DNA from: Gordonia gummivorans
GTDB lineage: Bacteria; Actinomycetota; Actinomycetes; Mycobacteriales; Mycobacteriaceae
Direction: 5' to 3'
NCBI RefSeq assembly: GCF_022513585.1
Contig: NZ_JAKWBF010000013.1
Coordinates: 62,001 to 126,000 of the forward strand
DNA: 64,000 bases
A model generated the notes under the pieces. It was not told the origin of the DNA. It worked only from the letters and a program-made list of their open reading frames with translations, and ran no database searches. The translations under genes and the position numbers were made by a program. Positions 10,140 through 18,929 of this stretch are shown piece by piece; the first letter of the stretch is position 1, and every line of letters starts with the position of its first letter.

Positions 10140-10868
10140 GTGAGCGACGCCGACATCCGCTTCTACTTCGATCCGGTCTGCCCGTTTGCCTGGATGACCA
10201 GCAAGTGGGTGCGCAAGGTGCAGGAGCAACGCGACTATGCGGTGGACTGGCGATTCATCTCGCTGCGACTTCTCAACGCGCACATCGACTACGACGCGCA
10301 CTTCCCGCCCGAGTACGAGGCCGGGCACTGGGCCGGTTTGAAGCTCCTGCGGGCGGCGGCAAGTGTCCGACGCGAACACGGGCGCGACGCCATCGGCCCG
10401 CTCTACACCGCTTTCGGGACCCGAATCTTCGACTCGCACACCGGAACCTACATGGTGGGCGAGCGCGATCACCGCGGCACGGCCGAATTCCTGGAACCGA
10501 TCCTCGCCGAACTCGGACTGTCACCCGAACACATTGATGCCCTTGAGGACTCGTCGTGGGACGCCGAGATCCAAGCCGAGACCGACGAAGCGCTGTCGCT
10601 CACCGGACGGGACGTGGGCACGCCGATCATCCATTTCCAGCCGCCAAACGGAGTCGCCTTCTTCGGCCCGGTCATCAGCCGGCTGCCCAGCGACGACGAC
10701 GCAGTCGCCCTGTGGGACCACGTCATCGGCCTCGCGAGCTTTCCCGGCTTCGCGGAACTCAAACGCAGCCTGCGCGAGAAGCCTCAACTCCGTGCCTTCG
10801 GCGTCGAAGACGCTGAAGTGGGGGTCCAAGAAGATTGGCACGCAGGGAGTCGTCGGCTCAAGAAGTGA
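10140..10868 (+). CDS. DsbA-family protein of the mycothiol-dependent nitroreductase (Rv2466c) type
   Basis: Thioredoxin-fold protein, 242 residues, with the insertion typical of DsbA/HCCA isomerase relatives. Opens DIRFYFDPVCPFAWMTSKWV; the rest (FISLRLLN, IGPLYTAFGTRIF, DVGTPIIHFQPPN with the cis-Pro before the strand, FFGPVISRLP) follows the Rv2466c plan. M. tuberculosis Rv2466c has a CPWC active site and reduces nitro prodrugs with mycothiol; here the motif is CPFA, so the resolving Cys is absent and a monothiol mechanism or isomerase/transferase role is possible. GTG start with GGGAGG. Converges with and overlaps the MFS gene by 11 bp. Confidence 0.85.
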   Translation: MSDADIRFYFDPVCPFAWMTSKWVRKVQEQRDYAVDWRFISLRLLNAHIDYDAHFPPEYEAGHWAGLKLLRAAASVRREHGRDAIGPLYTAFGTRIFDSHTGTYMVGERDHRGTAEFLEPILAELGLSPEHIDALEDSSWDAEIQAETDEALSLTGRDVGTPIIHFQPPNGVAFFGPVISRLPSDDDAVALWDHVIGLASFPGFAELKRSLREKPQLRAFGVEDAEVGVQEDWHAGSRRLKK

Positions 10869-12300
10869 GTCGCTCCGGCAGCTGGCATGCGTGATTCATT
10901 GCCGGCTGGACGTGCGGTGTCACCGGCGCCCCGGATCGGATGGTCGCGGCCGCCACGATCCCACCGAGCGCACAGCAGACCGCCGCGATGACCATCGCGG
11001 TATGAAATCCCGCACCCAGCGGTTGGCCGGGACCGCTGTCGATACCGGCGACGACCGGCAGGATCGCGACCGCGAGCAACCCGGCGAGACGCGCAACTGC
11101 GTTGTTGACGCCCGACGCAGTGCCTGCATGTGCGTCGTCGACCGCGCCCAGCGCCGCGGAGGTCAAGGGCGCAACCGTGATGGTCATACCGAGCCCGAAC
11201 ACCACAACAGCCGGGAACACTGCAGTGAAGTAGCCGGCGCCGGGTTCGATCCGCGTCATCAGCGCCAATCCGGTGGCCGCGACGAGCGGTCCGACGGTCA
11301 TCGGCAGTCGCGGTCCCGTCATCTGCGACACCTTGCCGGACAGTGGTGACCCGAACAGCATGATGATGGTGCTCGGTGTGGTCGCGGCCCCGGCCTCGAG
11401 CGCCGAGTAGCCCATACTCTGCTGCAGTTGCAGCGCAAGCAGGAACAGCGCTCCGCCGAGTGCCGCGTACACGGCCAGCGTTGTCAGGTTGGCTCCGGTG
11501 AACTGCGCAGACCGGAACAGCCCGAGCGGCAGTAGTGGGTCGTCGACCCGGGATTCGATGACAACGAAACCGATCAGTCCGATGACACCTATTGCCGCCC
11601 AGGCGATCACACCGGCGTCCGAGCCTCGATCCGGGAACTCGATCAGCGCATAGATCACCCCACTCAACCCGACGATCATCGCGAGAGCGCCTGCGACGTC
11701 GAGCCTTCCCGTGCCGGCGCCGTCTGACTTCGGCACGTGCCTCAACGCGATCGCGATGGCACCGACGGCAAGTGGAACGCTGAGATAGAACACCCACCGC
11801 CACGACACGGCGTCGACCAACCACCCACCGACGAACGGGCCCAAAGCGGTTGTGGCACCGGACATGCCGGCCCACAGGCCGATCGCCTGGCTGCGGTCCT
11901 CCTCGCGAATCTCCGCGTCGATCAATGCGAGGCTGCCCGGTACCACGGCGGCCGCGCCGACGCCCTGGACGATGCGAGCCGCGATCAACGCCTCGATCGT
12001 CGGCGCCAGGCCGCAGGCCATGGATGCCAGCCCGAAGATCACCAGTCCGCCGACGAAGATCCGACGCCGACCGTAACGATCGCCGGCCACGCCACCGACC
12101 AGCAGCAGAGCGCTGAGGGTCAGCAGGTAGCCGTCGAGCACCCACTGCTGCCCGGACAGTCCAGTGTCGAGGTCGCGGGAAATGGCGGGAAGTGCGACGT
12201 TGACCACCGTGCTGTCGAGGAACGCCACCCCCGAGCCGAGCACGGCCGCGGCGATGAGCCAGCGACCGGAACTCGACGATGCGGAGAGACCTTCCGACAT
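10858..12300 (-). CDS. MFS drug/proton antiporter, DHA2 (14-TM) type
   Basis: 480 residues with about 14 hydrophobic helices. DHA2 signatures: FLDSTVVNVALPAI in helix 1, GGVAGDRYGRRRIF in loop 2-3 (MFS motif A) and the QWVLDGYLLT motif. Probable multidrug exporter of the cytoplasmic membrane. ATG 12300 has GGCAGGTGACG upstream. A copy of repeat A lies between it and the following SDR gene on the same strand. Substrate not inferable. Confidence 0.92.
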   Translation of the reverse strand: MSEGLSASSSSGRWLIAAAVLGSGVAFLDSTVVNVALPAISRDLDTGLSGQQWVLDGYLLTLSALLLVGGVAGDRYGRRRIFVGGLVIFGLASMACGLAPTIEALIAARIVQGVGAAAVVPGSLALIDAEIREEDRSQAIGLWAGMSGATTALGPFVGGWLVDAVSWRWVFYLSVPLAVGAIAIALRHVPKSDGAGTGRLDVAGALAMIVGLSGVIYALIEFPDRGSDAGVIAWAAIGVIGLIGFVVIESRVDDPLLPLGLFRSAQFTGANLTTLAVYAALGGALFLLALQLQQSMGYSALEAGAATTPSTIIMLFGSPLSGKVSQMTGPRLPMTVGPLVAATGLALMTRIEPGAGYFTAVFPAVVVFGLGMTITVAPLTSAALGAVDDAHAGTASGVNNAVARLAGLLAVAILPVVAGIDSGPGQPLGAGFHTAMVIAAVCCALGGIVAAATIRSGAPVTPHVQPAMNHACQLPERLTS

Positions 12301-12315
12301 GAGCCGGCGTCACCT

Positions 12316-12361
12316 GCCCTTCGAGGCTCGTCGCTAGCGCTCCTCGCACCTCAGGGAGCGG
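12316..12361 (-). repeat. REP-like repeat A, single copy
   Basis: CCCTTCGAGGCTCGTCGCTA followed by GCGCTCCTCGCACCTCAGGG, virtually identical to the right arm at 6653-6694. Confidence 0.85.
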
Positions 12362-12378
12362 TAAGGCCAGGGTATGCC

Positions 12379-13119
12379 CTAGACGTGCGCCAGCGCTGCC
12401 ATCAGGTCATCGCGGTTGCCGTTGAGTTCGGCGAACCGCAGCGGCTTTACGCGTTCGACGAGGATCTCGCGGGTGGCCTCCGGGAGAAGGTGCATCACCT
12501 CGTCGAGGAAGTCGTCGAGCGGCATCGCCCATTCGGCCTCTGCCTGCCCGGGCATGAGATCGGTCTGGACGGCCGGCGGGACGAGCTCGAGAACACCGAT
12601 ACCGCTGTCGGCCAACTGGATTCGCAGGCTGTCGGTGAAGGAGTGGATGGCCGCCTTGGTTGCGCTGTAGGTGGGTGTGCCCACCATCGGGGTGAACGCG
12701 AGCCCCGAGGACACCGTGATGATCGTGGCGTCGGGCTGTGCGGCGAGGAATTCGGTGAACGCCGCCACCAGGCGCAGGGGTCCGAGGATGTTGGTCTCCA
12801 CCTCCGCGACCGCTGTGCTGAGAAAGTCGTTGTCGCGCAGATCTTCTGAGCGCATGATGCCGGCCATCGCGATCAGCACGTTGGTGTCCGGGAATCGTCG
12901 CTGGACCTCGGCGGACACCCGCACGACGTCGTCGGCGTCGGCGGTGTCGATGCGGACGGTCTCGATGCCGGGGTGCGCGTCGGCGATCTGCGACAGCAGT
13001 TCTGTGCGTCGACCGCCGACGATGACCCGATTGCCCGCCTCGTGCAGGCGCAGTGCGAGACCGAGCCCGATTCCCGAGGTCGCGCCCGGGATGAAGATGG
13101 TGTTGCCGCTGATACGCAT
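12379..13119 (-). CDS. Short-chain dehydrogenase/reductase (DltE-like)
   Basis: NAD(P)-dependent oxidoreductase, 246 residues. Rossmann motif GATSGIGLGLAL, AMAGI in place of NNAG, catalytic Ser in VSSGLAF and YSATK (Tyr/Lys). C-terminal VPPAVQTDLMPG is typical of DltE/YbbO-type SDRs. The frame extends to 13425 but ATG 13119 (MRISGNTIF) has AAGGAGACAG and begins at the fold. Divergent from an XRE-family regulator across a palindromic 157-bp intergenic region; that regulator probably controls it. Confidence 0.92.
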   Translation of the reverse strand: MRISGNTIFIPGATSGIGLGLALRLHEAGNRVIVGGRRTELLSQIADAHPGIETVRIDTADADDVVRVSAEVQRRFPDTNVLIAMAGIMRSEDLRDNDFLSTAVAEVETNILGPLRLVAAFTEFLAAQPDATIITVSSGLAFTPMVGTPTYSATKAAIHSFTDSLRIQLADSGIGVLELVPPAVQTDLMPGQAEAEWAMPLDDFLDEVMHLLPEATREILVERVKPLRFAELNGNRDDLMAALAHV

Positions 13120-13193
13120 GATCTGTCTCCTTGTTGACGACTGAACTTTTCGACCTCCACACCACCGCAGTGCGGCGAGGGCAACAAGGCACC

Positions 13194-13226
13194 ACTCATC
13201 CACGGACCGTCGATCCCTGGATGAGT
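13194..13226. promoter_or_regulatory. Probable operator between SDR and XRE regulator
   Basis: Perfect 9-bp inverted repeat ACTCATCCA (13194-13202) and TGGATGAGT (13218-13226) with a 15-nt spacer in the divergent promoter region. Confidence 0.6.
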
Positions 13227-13276
13227 ACGGGCCGATCGGCAAGAGTGGAATGCAGAGTCGATCGTGAGGAGGGCCC

Positions 13277-14110
13277 ATGGACTTCGACCGGGCCGGTTTG
13301 GCGGAGTTCCTGCGACGCCGCCGGGAGGCGCTGACGCCTGCGGACGTAGGGTTGCCCGCCGGGAGTCGGCGTCGTACCAGCGGATTGCGTCGCGAAGAGG
13401 TCGCGCTGCTCGCGCAGATGTCCACGGACTACTACAGCCGCCTCGAACAGCAACGCGGCCCGCATCCGTCAGAGCAGATGCTGACCGCGTTGGCCCGGGC
13501 GCTGCACCTGTCGCTCGATGAGCGTGACCACCTTTTCCGGCTCGCCGGCCAGCACGCTCCGGGACGCCGATCGGCGTCCGACCACGTCGGGCCGGGGATG
13601 CTGCGGATCGTCGACCGTCTCGCCGACACACCGGCGATGGTCGTCAACAGCGCCGGTGAGACGCTGCTGCAGACCATGCCGGCGAAGGCTCTCGTAGGCG
13701 ACGAGACGCACTTCGAGGGCGTCGCACGCAGCATCGCCTACCGCTGGTTCACCGACCCAGCGACCCGACAACGCTTCCCTGCCGACGACCACGACCATCA
13801 CGCACGAGCCCACACCGCCCGACTGCGCGCCGCGGTCACCACGGAGGGACCCGACTCCCGCGCCGCGGTGATCGCCGACGCCCTGCTCGCGGAAAGCCCC
13901 GAGTTCGCGTCGTTGTGGAAGGAGCACGACGTGAACGTTCGGCTCACCGACCAGCGCAAACGGCTGCTCCATCCCGAGCTGGGGCTGATCGAGGTGTTCT
14001 GCCAGACCCTGTTCGACCCCGACGCCAACCAGGGCCTGCTCGTCTACACCGCGACCCCGGGCACCGTGAGTCACGAGAAACTGGCCATGCTGAGCGCGGT
14101 GAGCGTGTGA
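13277..14110 (+). CDS. XRE-family regulator with MmyB-like ligand-binding domain
   Basis: 277 residues. N-terminal HTH: FLRRRREALTPADVGL, RTSGLRREEVALLAQMSTDYYSRLEQ and the RGPHPSEQMLTALARALHLS recognition region. From about residue 105 a PAS-like MmyB/MltR ligand domain (AMVVNSAGETLLQ ... FTDPATRQRFP ... LHPELGLIEVFCQTL ... LLVYTATPGT). This family commonly represses a neighbouring SDR gene; the divergent SDR fits. ATG 13277 follows GAGGAGGGCCC. Confidence 0.92.
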   Translation: MDFDRAGLAEFLRRRREALTPADVGLPAGSRRRTSGLRREEVALLAQMSTDYYSRLEQQRGPHPSEQMLTALARALHLSLDERDHLFRLAGQHAPGRRSASDHVGPGMLRIVDRLADTPAMVVNSAGETLLQTMPAKALVGDETHFEGVARSIAYRWFTDPATRQRFPADDHDHHARAHTARLRAAVTTEGPDSRAAVIADALLAESPEFASLWKEHDVNVRLTDQRKRLLHPELGLIEVFCQTLFDPDANQGLLVYTATPGTVSHEKLAMLSAVSV

Positions 14111-14180
14111 GGCCATTCGCGAACGAGCGACTACATTCGGCGAGGTATGGTCACGCGGACGGGACGGGGGTGCGCCGCAC

Positions 14181-14786
14181 ATGGTTACCGGCAACGCGAC
14201 ACCCGATCGTCGTGCCCAATTCAGCAGCGCCGCCTTCGACGTCGTCGCGTCCGGCGGATTGAGAGCACTCACGCACCGCGCCGTCGACGACGCTGCCGGC
14301 GTGCCCCCCGGTTCGGTCAACTACTACGCACCCAACCGTTCCAAGCTGCAGCAACTCGCGCTCCAGGAAGCGTTTGAACGGATGCGGGAGATCGCGGTGC
14401 GCGAGTTCGAACCGATCTTCGACACCATGGCCGGCGGTCACCGGCCGTCGGAGACGATGATCCTCGACTGCGTGGTGAGGTTCATCGAGGCGATGACGAC
14501 GGAGGGTCGCGGACTCGTGGTGGTGCGGCATGCGCTGCTGATCGAGGCGCAGTTCGATCCGGCGCTGCGCGAGCTGATCGTGGCCAATCGCAGTCGGTTC
14601 GTGGGGTTTGCCGATCAGATCACGCTTGAGTTCTGGCCGAAGCGCCCCACCCGTGCCGCCGAACTGATCGTCGCGGTGATCGAAGGCCTCATCCAGCAGC
14701 AGACCCTGGTCACCGCACAGCCGTTCGATACGGCGATGAATCGTGAGACTGTCGCGCGCGTCCTGGGATTCTCGGCGAAGAGCTGA
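14181..14786 (+). CDS. TetR-family transcriptional regulator
   Basis: 201 residues. N-terminal HTH: AAFDVVASGGLRALTHRAVD, AGVPPGSVNYYAPNRSKL is the recognition helix and following turn (PPGSVNYY replaces the usual KGxLYHHF). The C-terminal effector domain is generic. No target can be named; the neighbours are the XRE regulator upstream and a convergent YciI-like gene. Confidence 0.88.
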   Translation: MVTGNATPDRRAQFSSAAFDVVASGGLRALTHRAVDDAAGVPPGSVNYYAPNRSKLQQLALQEAFERMREIAVREFEPIFDTMAGGHRPSETMILDCVVRFIEAMTTEGRGLVVVRHALLIEAQFDPALRELIVANRSRFVGFADQITLEFWPKRPTRAAELIVAVIEGLIQQQTLVTAQPFDTAMNRETVARVLGFSAKS

Positions 14787-14792
14787 GCTGGT

Positions 14793-15149
14793 TCAGTCCG
14801 GCGTGGGGATGAGCGCGTCACCCGGGAAGCCGCGGACCGGGTGAACGTCGAACTCGAAGACGCCGGCCTGTACGGCCGGGTCGTCGTTCATGATCTTCGC
14901 GGTGGTTTCGGGGTCTTGGTCGAAGATCCCGTAGCCACGGATGTCGGAGTCGTCGCTGGCACCGAGGATGATCGAGAGTTTGCCGCTGGCCCGCAACGAG
15001 AAGTTGCGGCGGCTGTGCTCCCAAATGAGGGGTTTCGCCTCGTCGGTGTGGAACTTGGGGCCGGCTTTCAGGACGACCACCGAATACGGCTGCGAGTACG
15101 CGATGATCGTCTTCATCTCCGCGTCGGTGATCGGTGGGAGGTCGGACAT
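14793..15149 (-). CDS. YciI-like protein
   Basis: 118-residue cytoplasmic protein with a ferredoxin-like YCII fold: WEHSRRNFSLRASGKLSIIL, then GYGIFDQDPETTAKIMNDDP and VFEFDVHPVRGFP. Function of the family is unsettled (possible hydrolase or binding role). The frame extends to 15191, but ATG 15149 has AAGGAG seven bases upstream. Confidence 0.8.
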   Translation of the reverse strand: MSDLPPITDAEMKTIIAYSQPYSVVVLKAGPKFHTDEAKPLIWEHSRRNFSLRASGKLSIILGASDDSDIRGYGIFDQDPETTAKIMNDDPAVQAGVFEFDVHPVRGFPGDALIPTPD

Positions 15150-15204
15150 GCAAAGCTCCTTTGCTGACACGTGCCGAGGGTTCCCTCCCACCGTAGCCCG
15201 ACGA

Positions 15205-17550
15205 TCAGGCCGCTGTGTTCACTGTCTCTGCGGTCACCTCAGCAGCGGGCTCGAGAGCGGCTGCGACGACGTCGGCGACATCGGCGAACGGAGTCACCGT
15301 TACCGCGTCGAGGACCTCGGCCGGGACATCGTCGAGGTCGGCCTCATTGCGTGGCGAGATGAACACCTGCGTCAGCCCGTTGCGTTGGGCGGCAAGCAGT
15401 TTCTGCTTGAGCCCACCGATGGGCAGGACCCGGCCGTTCAGCGTGACCTCACCGGTCATGCCGACCTCGGCCCGCACCTTGCGGCCGGTGGCCATCGACA
15501 CCAGCGCGGTCACCATCGTGATACCCGCGCTCGGACCGTCCTTGGGCACCGCGCCCGCCGGGACGTGGACGTGGATGGTGCCGTCGAGGTTCTTCGGATC
15601 GATGCCGAGTTGGTCGGCGTGGGCCCGGACGTAGGAGAGCGCGATCTGCGCGGACTCCTTCATCACGTCACCTAGTTGTCCGGTCAGTTGCAGACCGTTC
15701 TTCCCCTCGGTGCGGTTGGCCTCGATGAACAGGACGTCGCCGCCCATGCCGGTGACCGCCAAACCCGTTGCCACACCGGGCACCGCGGTCCGTTCGGCCG
15801 ACTCCGGGGTGAACCGGGCCCGGCCCAGATAGTCCCGCAAGTCGGGTTCGTCGATCGTCACCGGTGCTTGGGATTTGCCCGACGCGAGGTTGGTTGCCGC
15901 CTTGCGCAGCGCCTTGGCGAGGAGCCGTTCGAACTGTCGCACACCGGGTTCCCGGGTGTAGTTCGCGGCGATCTCGCGCAGCGCGGCGTCGGTGACGGTC
16001 ACCTCGTCGTCGTCGTCGAGCGCGGCCTTCTCGGCTTGCCTCGGCAACAGGTAGTCGCGGGCGATCGCGACCTTGTCGTCCTCGGTGTAGCCGTCGAGCG
16101 TCACCAGTTCCATCCGGTCGAGCAACGCCGACGGGATGTTCTCGATGACGTTGGCGGTCGCGAGGAACAGGACGTCGGAGAGGTCGAGATCGAGATCGAG
16201 GTAGTGGTCGCGGAACGTGTGGTTCTGTGCGGGGTCGAGGACCTCGAGTAGCGCAGCCGCCGGGTCACCCCGGTAGTCCGAGCCCACCTTGTCGATTTCG
16301 TCCAGCAGCACAACGGGATTCATCGATCCCGCTTCGCCGATGGCGCGCACGATCCGGCCGGGCAGCGCGCCGACGTAGGTGCGTCGGTGGCCGCGGATCT
16401 CCGCCTCGTCGCGGACGCCGCCGAGGGCGACGCGCACGAACTTGCGGCCCAGCGCACGTGCGACGGACTCACCGAGCGACGTCTTGCCGACGCCGGGCGG
16501 GCCGGCGAGCACCATCACGGCACCCGATCCGCGTCCGCCGACGACCTGCAGGCCGCGCTCGGCACGACGCGCACGCACCGCCAGGTATTCGACGATGCGG
16601 TCTTTCACGTCGTCGAGTCCGTGGTGGTCGGTGTCGAGGATGTCGCGGGCACCCTTGATGTCGGTCGAGTCCTCGGTGGTGACACTCCACGGCAGGTCGA
16701 GCACGGTGTCCAACCATGTTCTGATCCAACCGGTTTCGGGTGACTGGTCGCTGGCGCGTTCGAGCTTGCCGACCTCGCGCAGTGCGGCCTCGCGCACATT
16801 GTCGGGCAGGTCGGCGGCTTCGACGCGGCCGCGGTAGTCGTCGGCGCCGTCAGGCTCGTCCTCGCCGAGTTCCTTGCGAATGGCGTTGAGCTGCTGCCGA
16901 AGCAGGAACTCCTTCTGCTGCTTCTCCATGCCGTTACGCACGTCGTCGGCGATCTTGTCGCTCACCTCGGTCTCGGCGATGTGCTCGCCGGTCCAGTCGA
17001 TGAGCAGTTGCAGGCGTTCGCCGACGTCCGGCGTCTCCAGCAGTTGCCGCTTCTGCACGTCGGTGAGCCACGACGAGTAGCCGGACGTATCGGCCAGCTC
17101 CGACGGGTCACTCATCTTGTTGACGGCGTCGATGACCTGCCAGGCCTCGCGTCGTTGCAGCATCGCGAGCACGAGCTTCTTGTACTCGGCCGCCTTTGCC
17201 CTGGTCTCGTCGGTGATTGTGGGGTCGTCGGTCTCGGTGACCTCAACCCACAGCGCATTGCCGTTGCCGGTGGTCCCGGTCCCGATGTGGGCGCGCTGCT
17301 CACCTTTCAGCACCGCCGCAGTCCCGCCGCCGGGAATGCGCCCGACCTGCACGATCGACGCGATCACGCCGTAGGTCGGGTAGCGGTCGTCCAGTCGCGG
17401 CGCGACCAGCAGTTTGCCGGACTCGCTGGCACGTGCAGCATCAATCGTCGCCTGAGCGGCGTCGTCGAGCGGGATCGGCACGACCATCCCGGGCAGAACC
17501 ACGACGTCGGGCACGAACAGCACGGGCAGTGAATAGGTCCTGTCAGACAT
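15205..17550 (-). CDS. lon: Lon ATP-dependent protease
   Basis: AAA+ serine protease degrading misfolded proteins in the cytoplasm; 781 residues. N-terminal LON substrate domain (about 1-200), coiled coil, Walker A GPPGVGKT at 350-357, Walker B VVLLDEIDK near 415, sensor region, then the protease domain with catalytic Ser674 (PKDGPSAG) and Lys717 (GGLKQK). ATG 17550 has GGAGGATGA. A HAIR-like inverted repeat lies 13-33 bp upstream, placing lon in the HspR regulon, as reported in Streptomyces. Not all mycobacteria retain lon; M. tuberculosis lacks it. Confidence 0.97.
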   Translation of the reverse strand: MSDRTYSLPVLFVPDVVVLPGMVVPIPLDDAAQATIDAARASESGKLLVAPRLDDRYPTYGVIASIVQVGRIPGGGTAAVLKGEQRAHIGTGTTGNGNALWVEVTETDDPTITDETRAKAAEYKKLVLAMLQRREAWQVIDAVNKMSDPSELADTSGYSSWLTDVQKRQLLETPDVGERLQLLIDWTGEHIAETEVSDKIADDVRNGMEKQQKEFLLRQQLNAIRKELGEDEPDGADDYRGRVEAADLPDNVREAALREVGKLERASDQSPETGWIRTWLDTVLDLPWSVTTEDSTDIKGARDILDTDHHGLDDVKDRIVEYLAVRARRAERGLQVVGGRGSGAVMVLAGPPGVGKTSLGESVARALGRKFVRVALGGVRDEAEIRGHRRTYVGALPGRIVRAIGEAGSMNPVVLLDEIDKVGSDYRGDPAAALLEVLDPAQNHTFRDHYLDLDLDLSDVLFLATANVIENIPSALLDRMELVTLDGYTEDDKVAIARDYLLPRQAEKAALDDDDEVTVTDAALREIAANYTREPGVRQFERLLAKALRKAATNLASGKSQAPVTIDEPDLRDYLGRARFTPESAERTAVPGVATGLAVTGMGGDVLFIEANRTEGKNGLQLTGQLGDVMKESAQIALSYVRAHADQLGIDPKNLDGTIHVHVPAGAVPKDGPSAGITMVTALVSMATGRKVRAEVGMTGEVTLNGRVLPIGGLKQKLLAAQRNGLTQVFISPRNEADLDDVPAEVLDAVTVTPFADVADVVAAALEPAAEVTAETVNTAA

Positions 17551-17562
17551 TCATCCTCCAAA

Positions 17563-17583
17563 GTTCAGTCTGACCGACTCAAC
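17563..17583. promoter_or_regulatory. HAIR-like HspR operator (lon)
   Basis: GTTCAGT-N7-ACTCAAC, or GTTGAGT-N7-ACTGAAC on the coding strand; each strand has 6/7 and 5/7 arm matches to HAIR with exact spacing, immediately upstream of the lon ribosome site. Confidence 0.65.
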
Positions 17584-17770
17584 CCTGATGGCAGGATGTT
17601 TGTTCCCGGTGGATTTATGCCGTGGGTGAAACGAACTGAAGCCATTCTCGTCGGGGCGGGTTGGGAACCAGAAGCCCGTCGCGTGCGTCCTAATAGAACA
17701 CCTCCGGAAGCAATTTGCACTTATAGGCGCAATCTCCTTACACTTACATCTGCAACAACATGGAGGAATC

Positions 17771-18217
17771 ATGTCACCCACTGACGTTCCGGTCGCGGAC
17801 CGAAATCTGCTCATCGAAGCCCGACAGCGGCAGCAAGCCCAGGAACTCCTAGCCATGACTGGCGCCGAGTTCACAGAGTTGACGGTGACCGGCCCTGACC
17901 ATGAGTTCGTCGCCGTCCCCTCGGCTATCGCCGGAGTAATCCGCGACGTCGTCGCCGCAATCGCATCAGGGACCCGCATATCTGTCGCAGCCCTCCCCGA
18001 AGAACTGACGACCACTGTCGCCGCCGAGCAACTTGGCGTCTCTCGCCCCACGCTCATGAAGATGATCAACCGGGGTGACATCGCGGCGCACAGAGTTGGC
18101 TCTCATCATCGAGTGCTGACCGAGGACGTCGTCGAGTACAAGAGGAAGCGCATCGAGCGCCAGCGCCGAGCGATAGACGAGCTTCGCGTTATCGACGCCG
18201 AACTCGACAAGTTCTGA
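17771..18217 (+). CDS. Excisionase-type HTH protein, probable antitoxin
   Basis: 148 residues. A MerR/excisionase-like helix-turn-helix occupies about 78-120: TTVAAEQLGVSRPTLMKMIN, then RGDIAAHRVGSHHRVLTEDVVEYKRKR. N-terminal half is helical, C-terminus basic. This arrangement is common in antitoxins paired with a downstream PIN-domain toxin, and a broken PIN gene follows 27 bp later. GGAGGAATC precedes the ATG. Probably autoregulatory. Confidence 0.8.
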   Translation: MSPTDVPVADRNLLIEARQRQQAQELLAMTGAEFTELTVTGPDHEFVAVPSAIAGVIRDVVAAIASGTRISVAALPEELTTTVAAEQLGVSRPTLMKMINRGDIAAHRVGSHHRVLTEDVVEYKRKRIERQRRAIDELRVIDAELDKF

Positions 18218-18244
18218 CAGCGATTCAACGAGCGCCTGGATATC

Positions 18245-18584
18245 GTGCTCACCGTGAGCGCAACCCGGGTGTTCGTTGATGAAAACGTGCTTTGGCCAAA
18301 GACGCTGAGAGACTGGCTCTTCCTGCTCCGCAACGCCACGGGTGGCGAGATGTTCACAGTGTGCTCGACAGAGGATGTCGTTGCGGAAGCGATCTACACC
18401 CTGCGGCGCAAGAAGCCGCTTGCTCATTGAAGCGTCGTCGCCTTCCGCCGTGAGAGCTGTCACCCGCGACCAATTCCAGCACTGGTGCGGACGGAAACAA
18501 TCAGTGAACCTCGTTGCGATGCTTGAGGCGTCAGGTTGCCCCGCTTTCGCCGAACGTGTTCGCGTACACCTGCAATCAATCTGA
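18245..18584 (+). pseudogene. PIN-domain toxin remnant (internal deletion plus frame change)
   Basis: The first frame (GTG 18245) encodes a PIN N-terminus: RVFVDENVLWPKTLRDWLFL, with the first acidic residue of the metal site, then STEDVVAEAIYTLRRKKP. It stops at 18430. A second frame, meaningful from about 18420 to 18584, encodes ASSPSAVRAVTRDQFQHW and LVAMLEASGCPAFAERVRVH, resembling the C-terminus of the same toxins. Family members are about 180-190 residues; roughly 70-80 central residues with the remaining acidic residues are missing at the junction near 18418. Inactive as a nuclease by inference. Family resemblance is from memory. Confidence 0.65.
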
Positions 18585-18611
18585 CCGACAGCCGGTCGAC
18601 TCCGTCCTCGG

Positions 18612-18929
18612 TCACCATTGCCAGCGGAGCCCGCTTCTGGTTTCGCGACAGGTTGCGATGCCGTCTGTCTGGTACACGTACGCCCGTGCGCCCAGTTGGG
18701 GGCAGGGAGTTCCCAGTTTCACCTTCGGCGCTCGGGTCAGCGCTCTGCTCTGCCACGTCCCGGTCAGACCTGAGCAGAACAGCTTTCCATCGGCCGAGTC
18801 CTTGCCGAGTTCGTGCGAGTAGCAAGGCCCGCCCTCACGCTGAACCGACGACGGGGCCGCTTGAGCGCCACCTGTACCAAGGACGGCGAGCACCGCCGCG
18901 GCCACAATCGCGTAGCCAACCGACTTCAT
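18612..18929 (-). CDS. Small secreted protein, unknown function
   Basis: 105 residues with a Sec signal peptide (MKSVGYAIVAAAVLAVLGTG then AQA-AP cleavage). Mature part about 80 residues with four Cys (GGPCYSHE, KLFCSGLT, TPCPQLG, IATCRET), probably two disulfides. GGAGGCG before ATG 18929; the frame extends upstream without a better site. Not recognised. Confidence 0.7.
   Translation of the reverse strand: MKSVGYAIVAAAVLAVLGTGGAQAAPSSVQREGGPCYSHELGKDSADGKLFCSGLTGTWQSRALTRAPKVKLGTPCPQLGARAYVYQTDGIATCRETRSGLRWQW

Noticed and set aside
17596..17784. 62-codon frame before the antitoxin
   Set aside because: No ribosome site, and it overlaps the antitoxin's own well-supported start.
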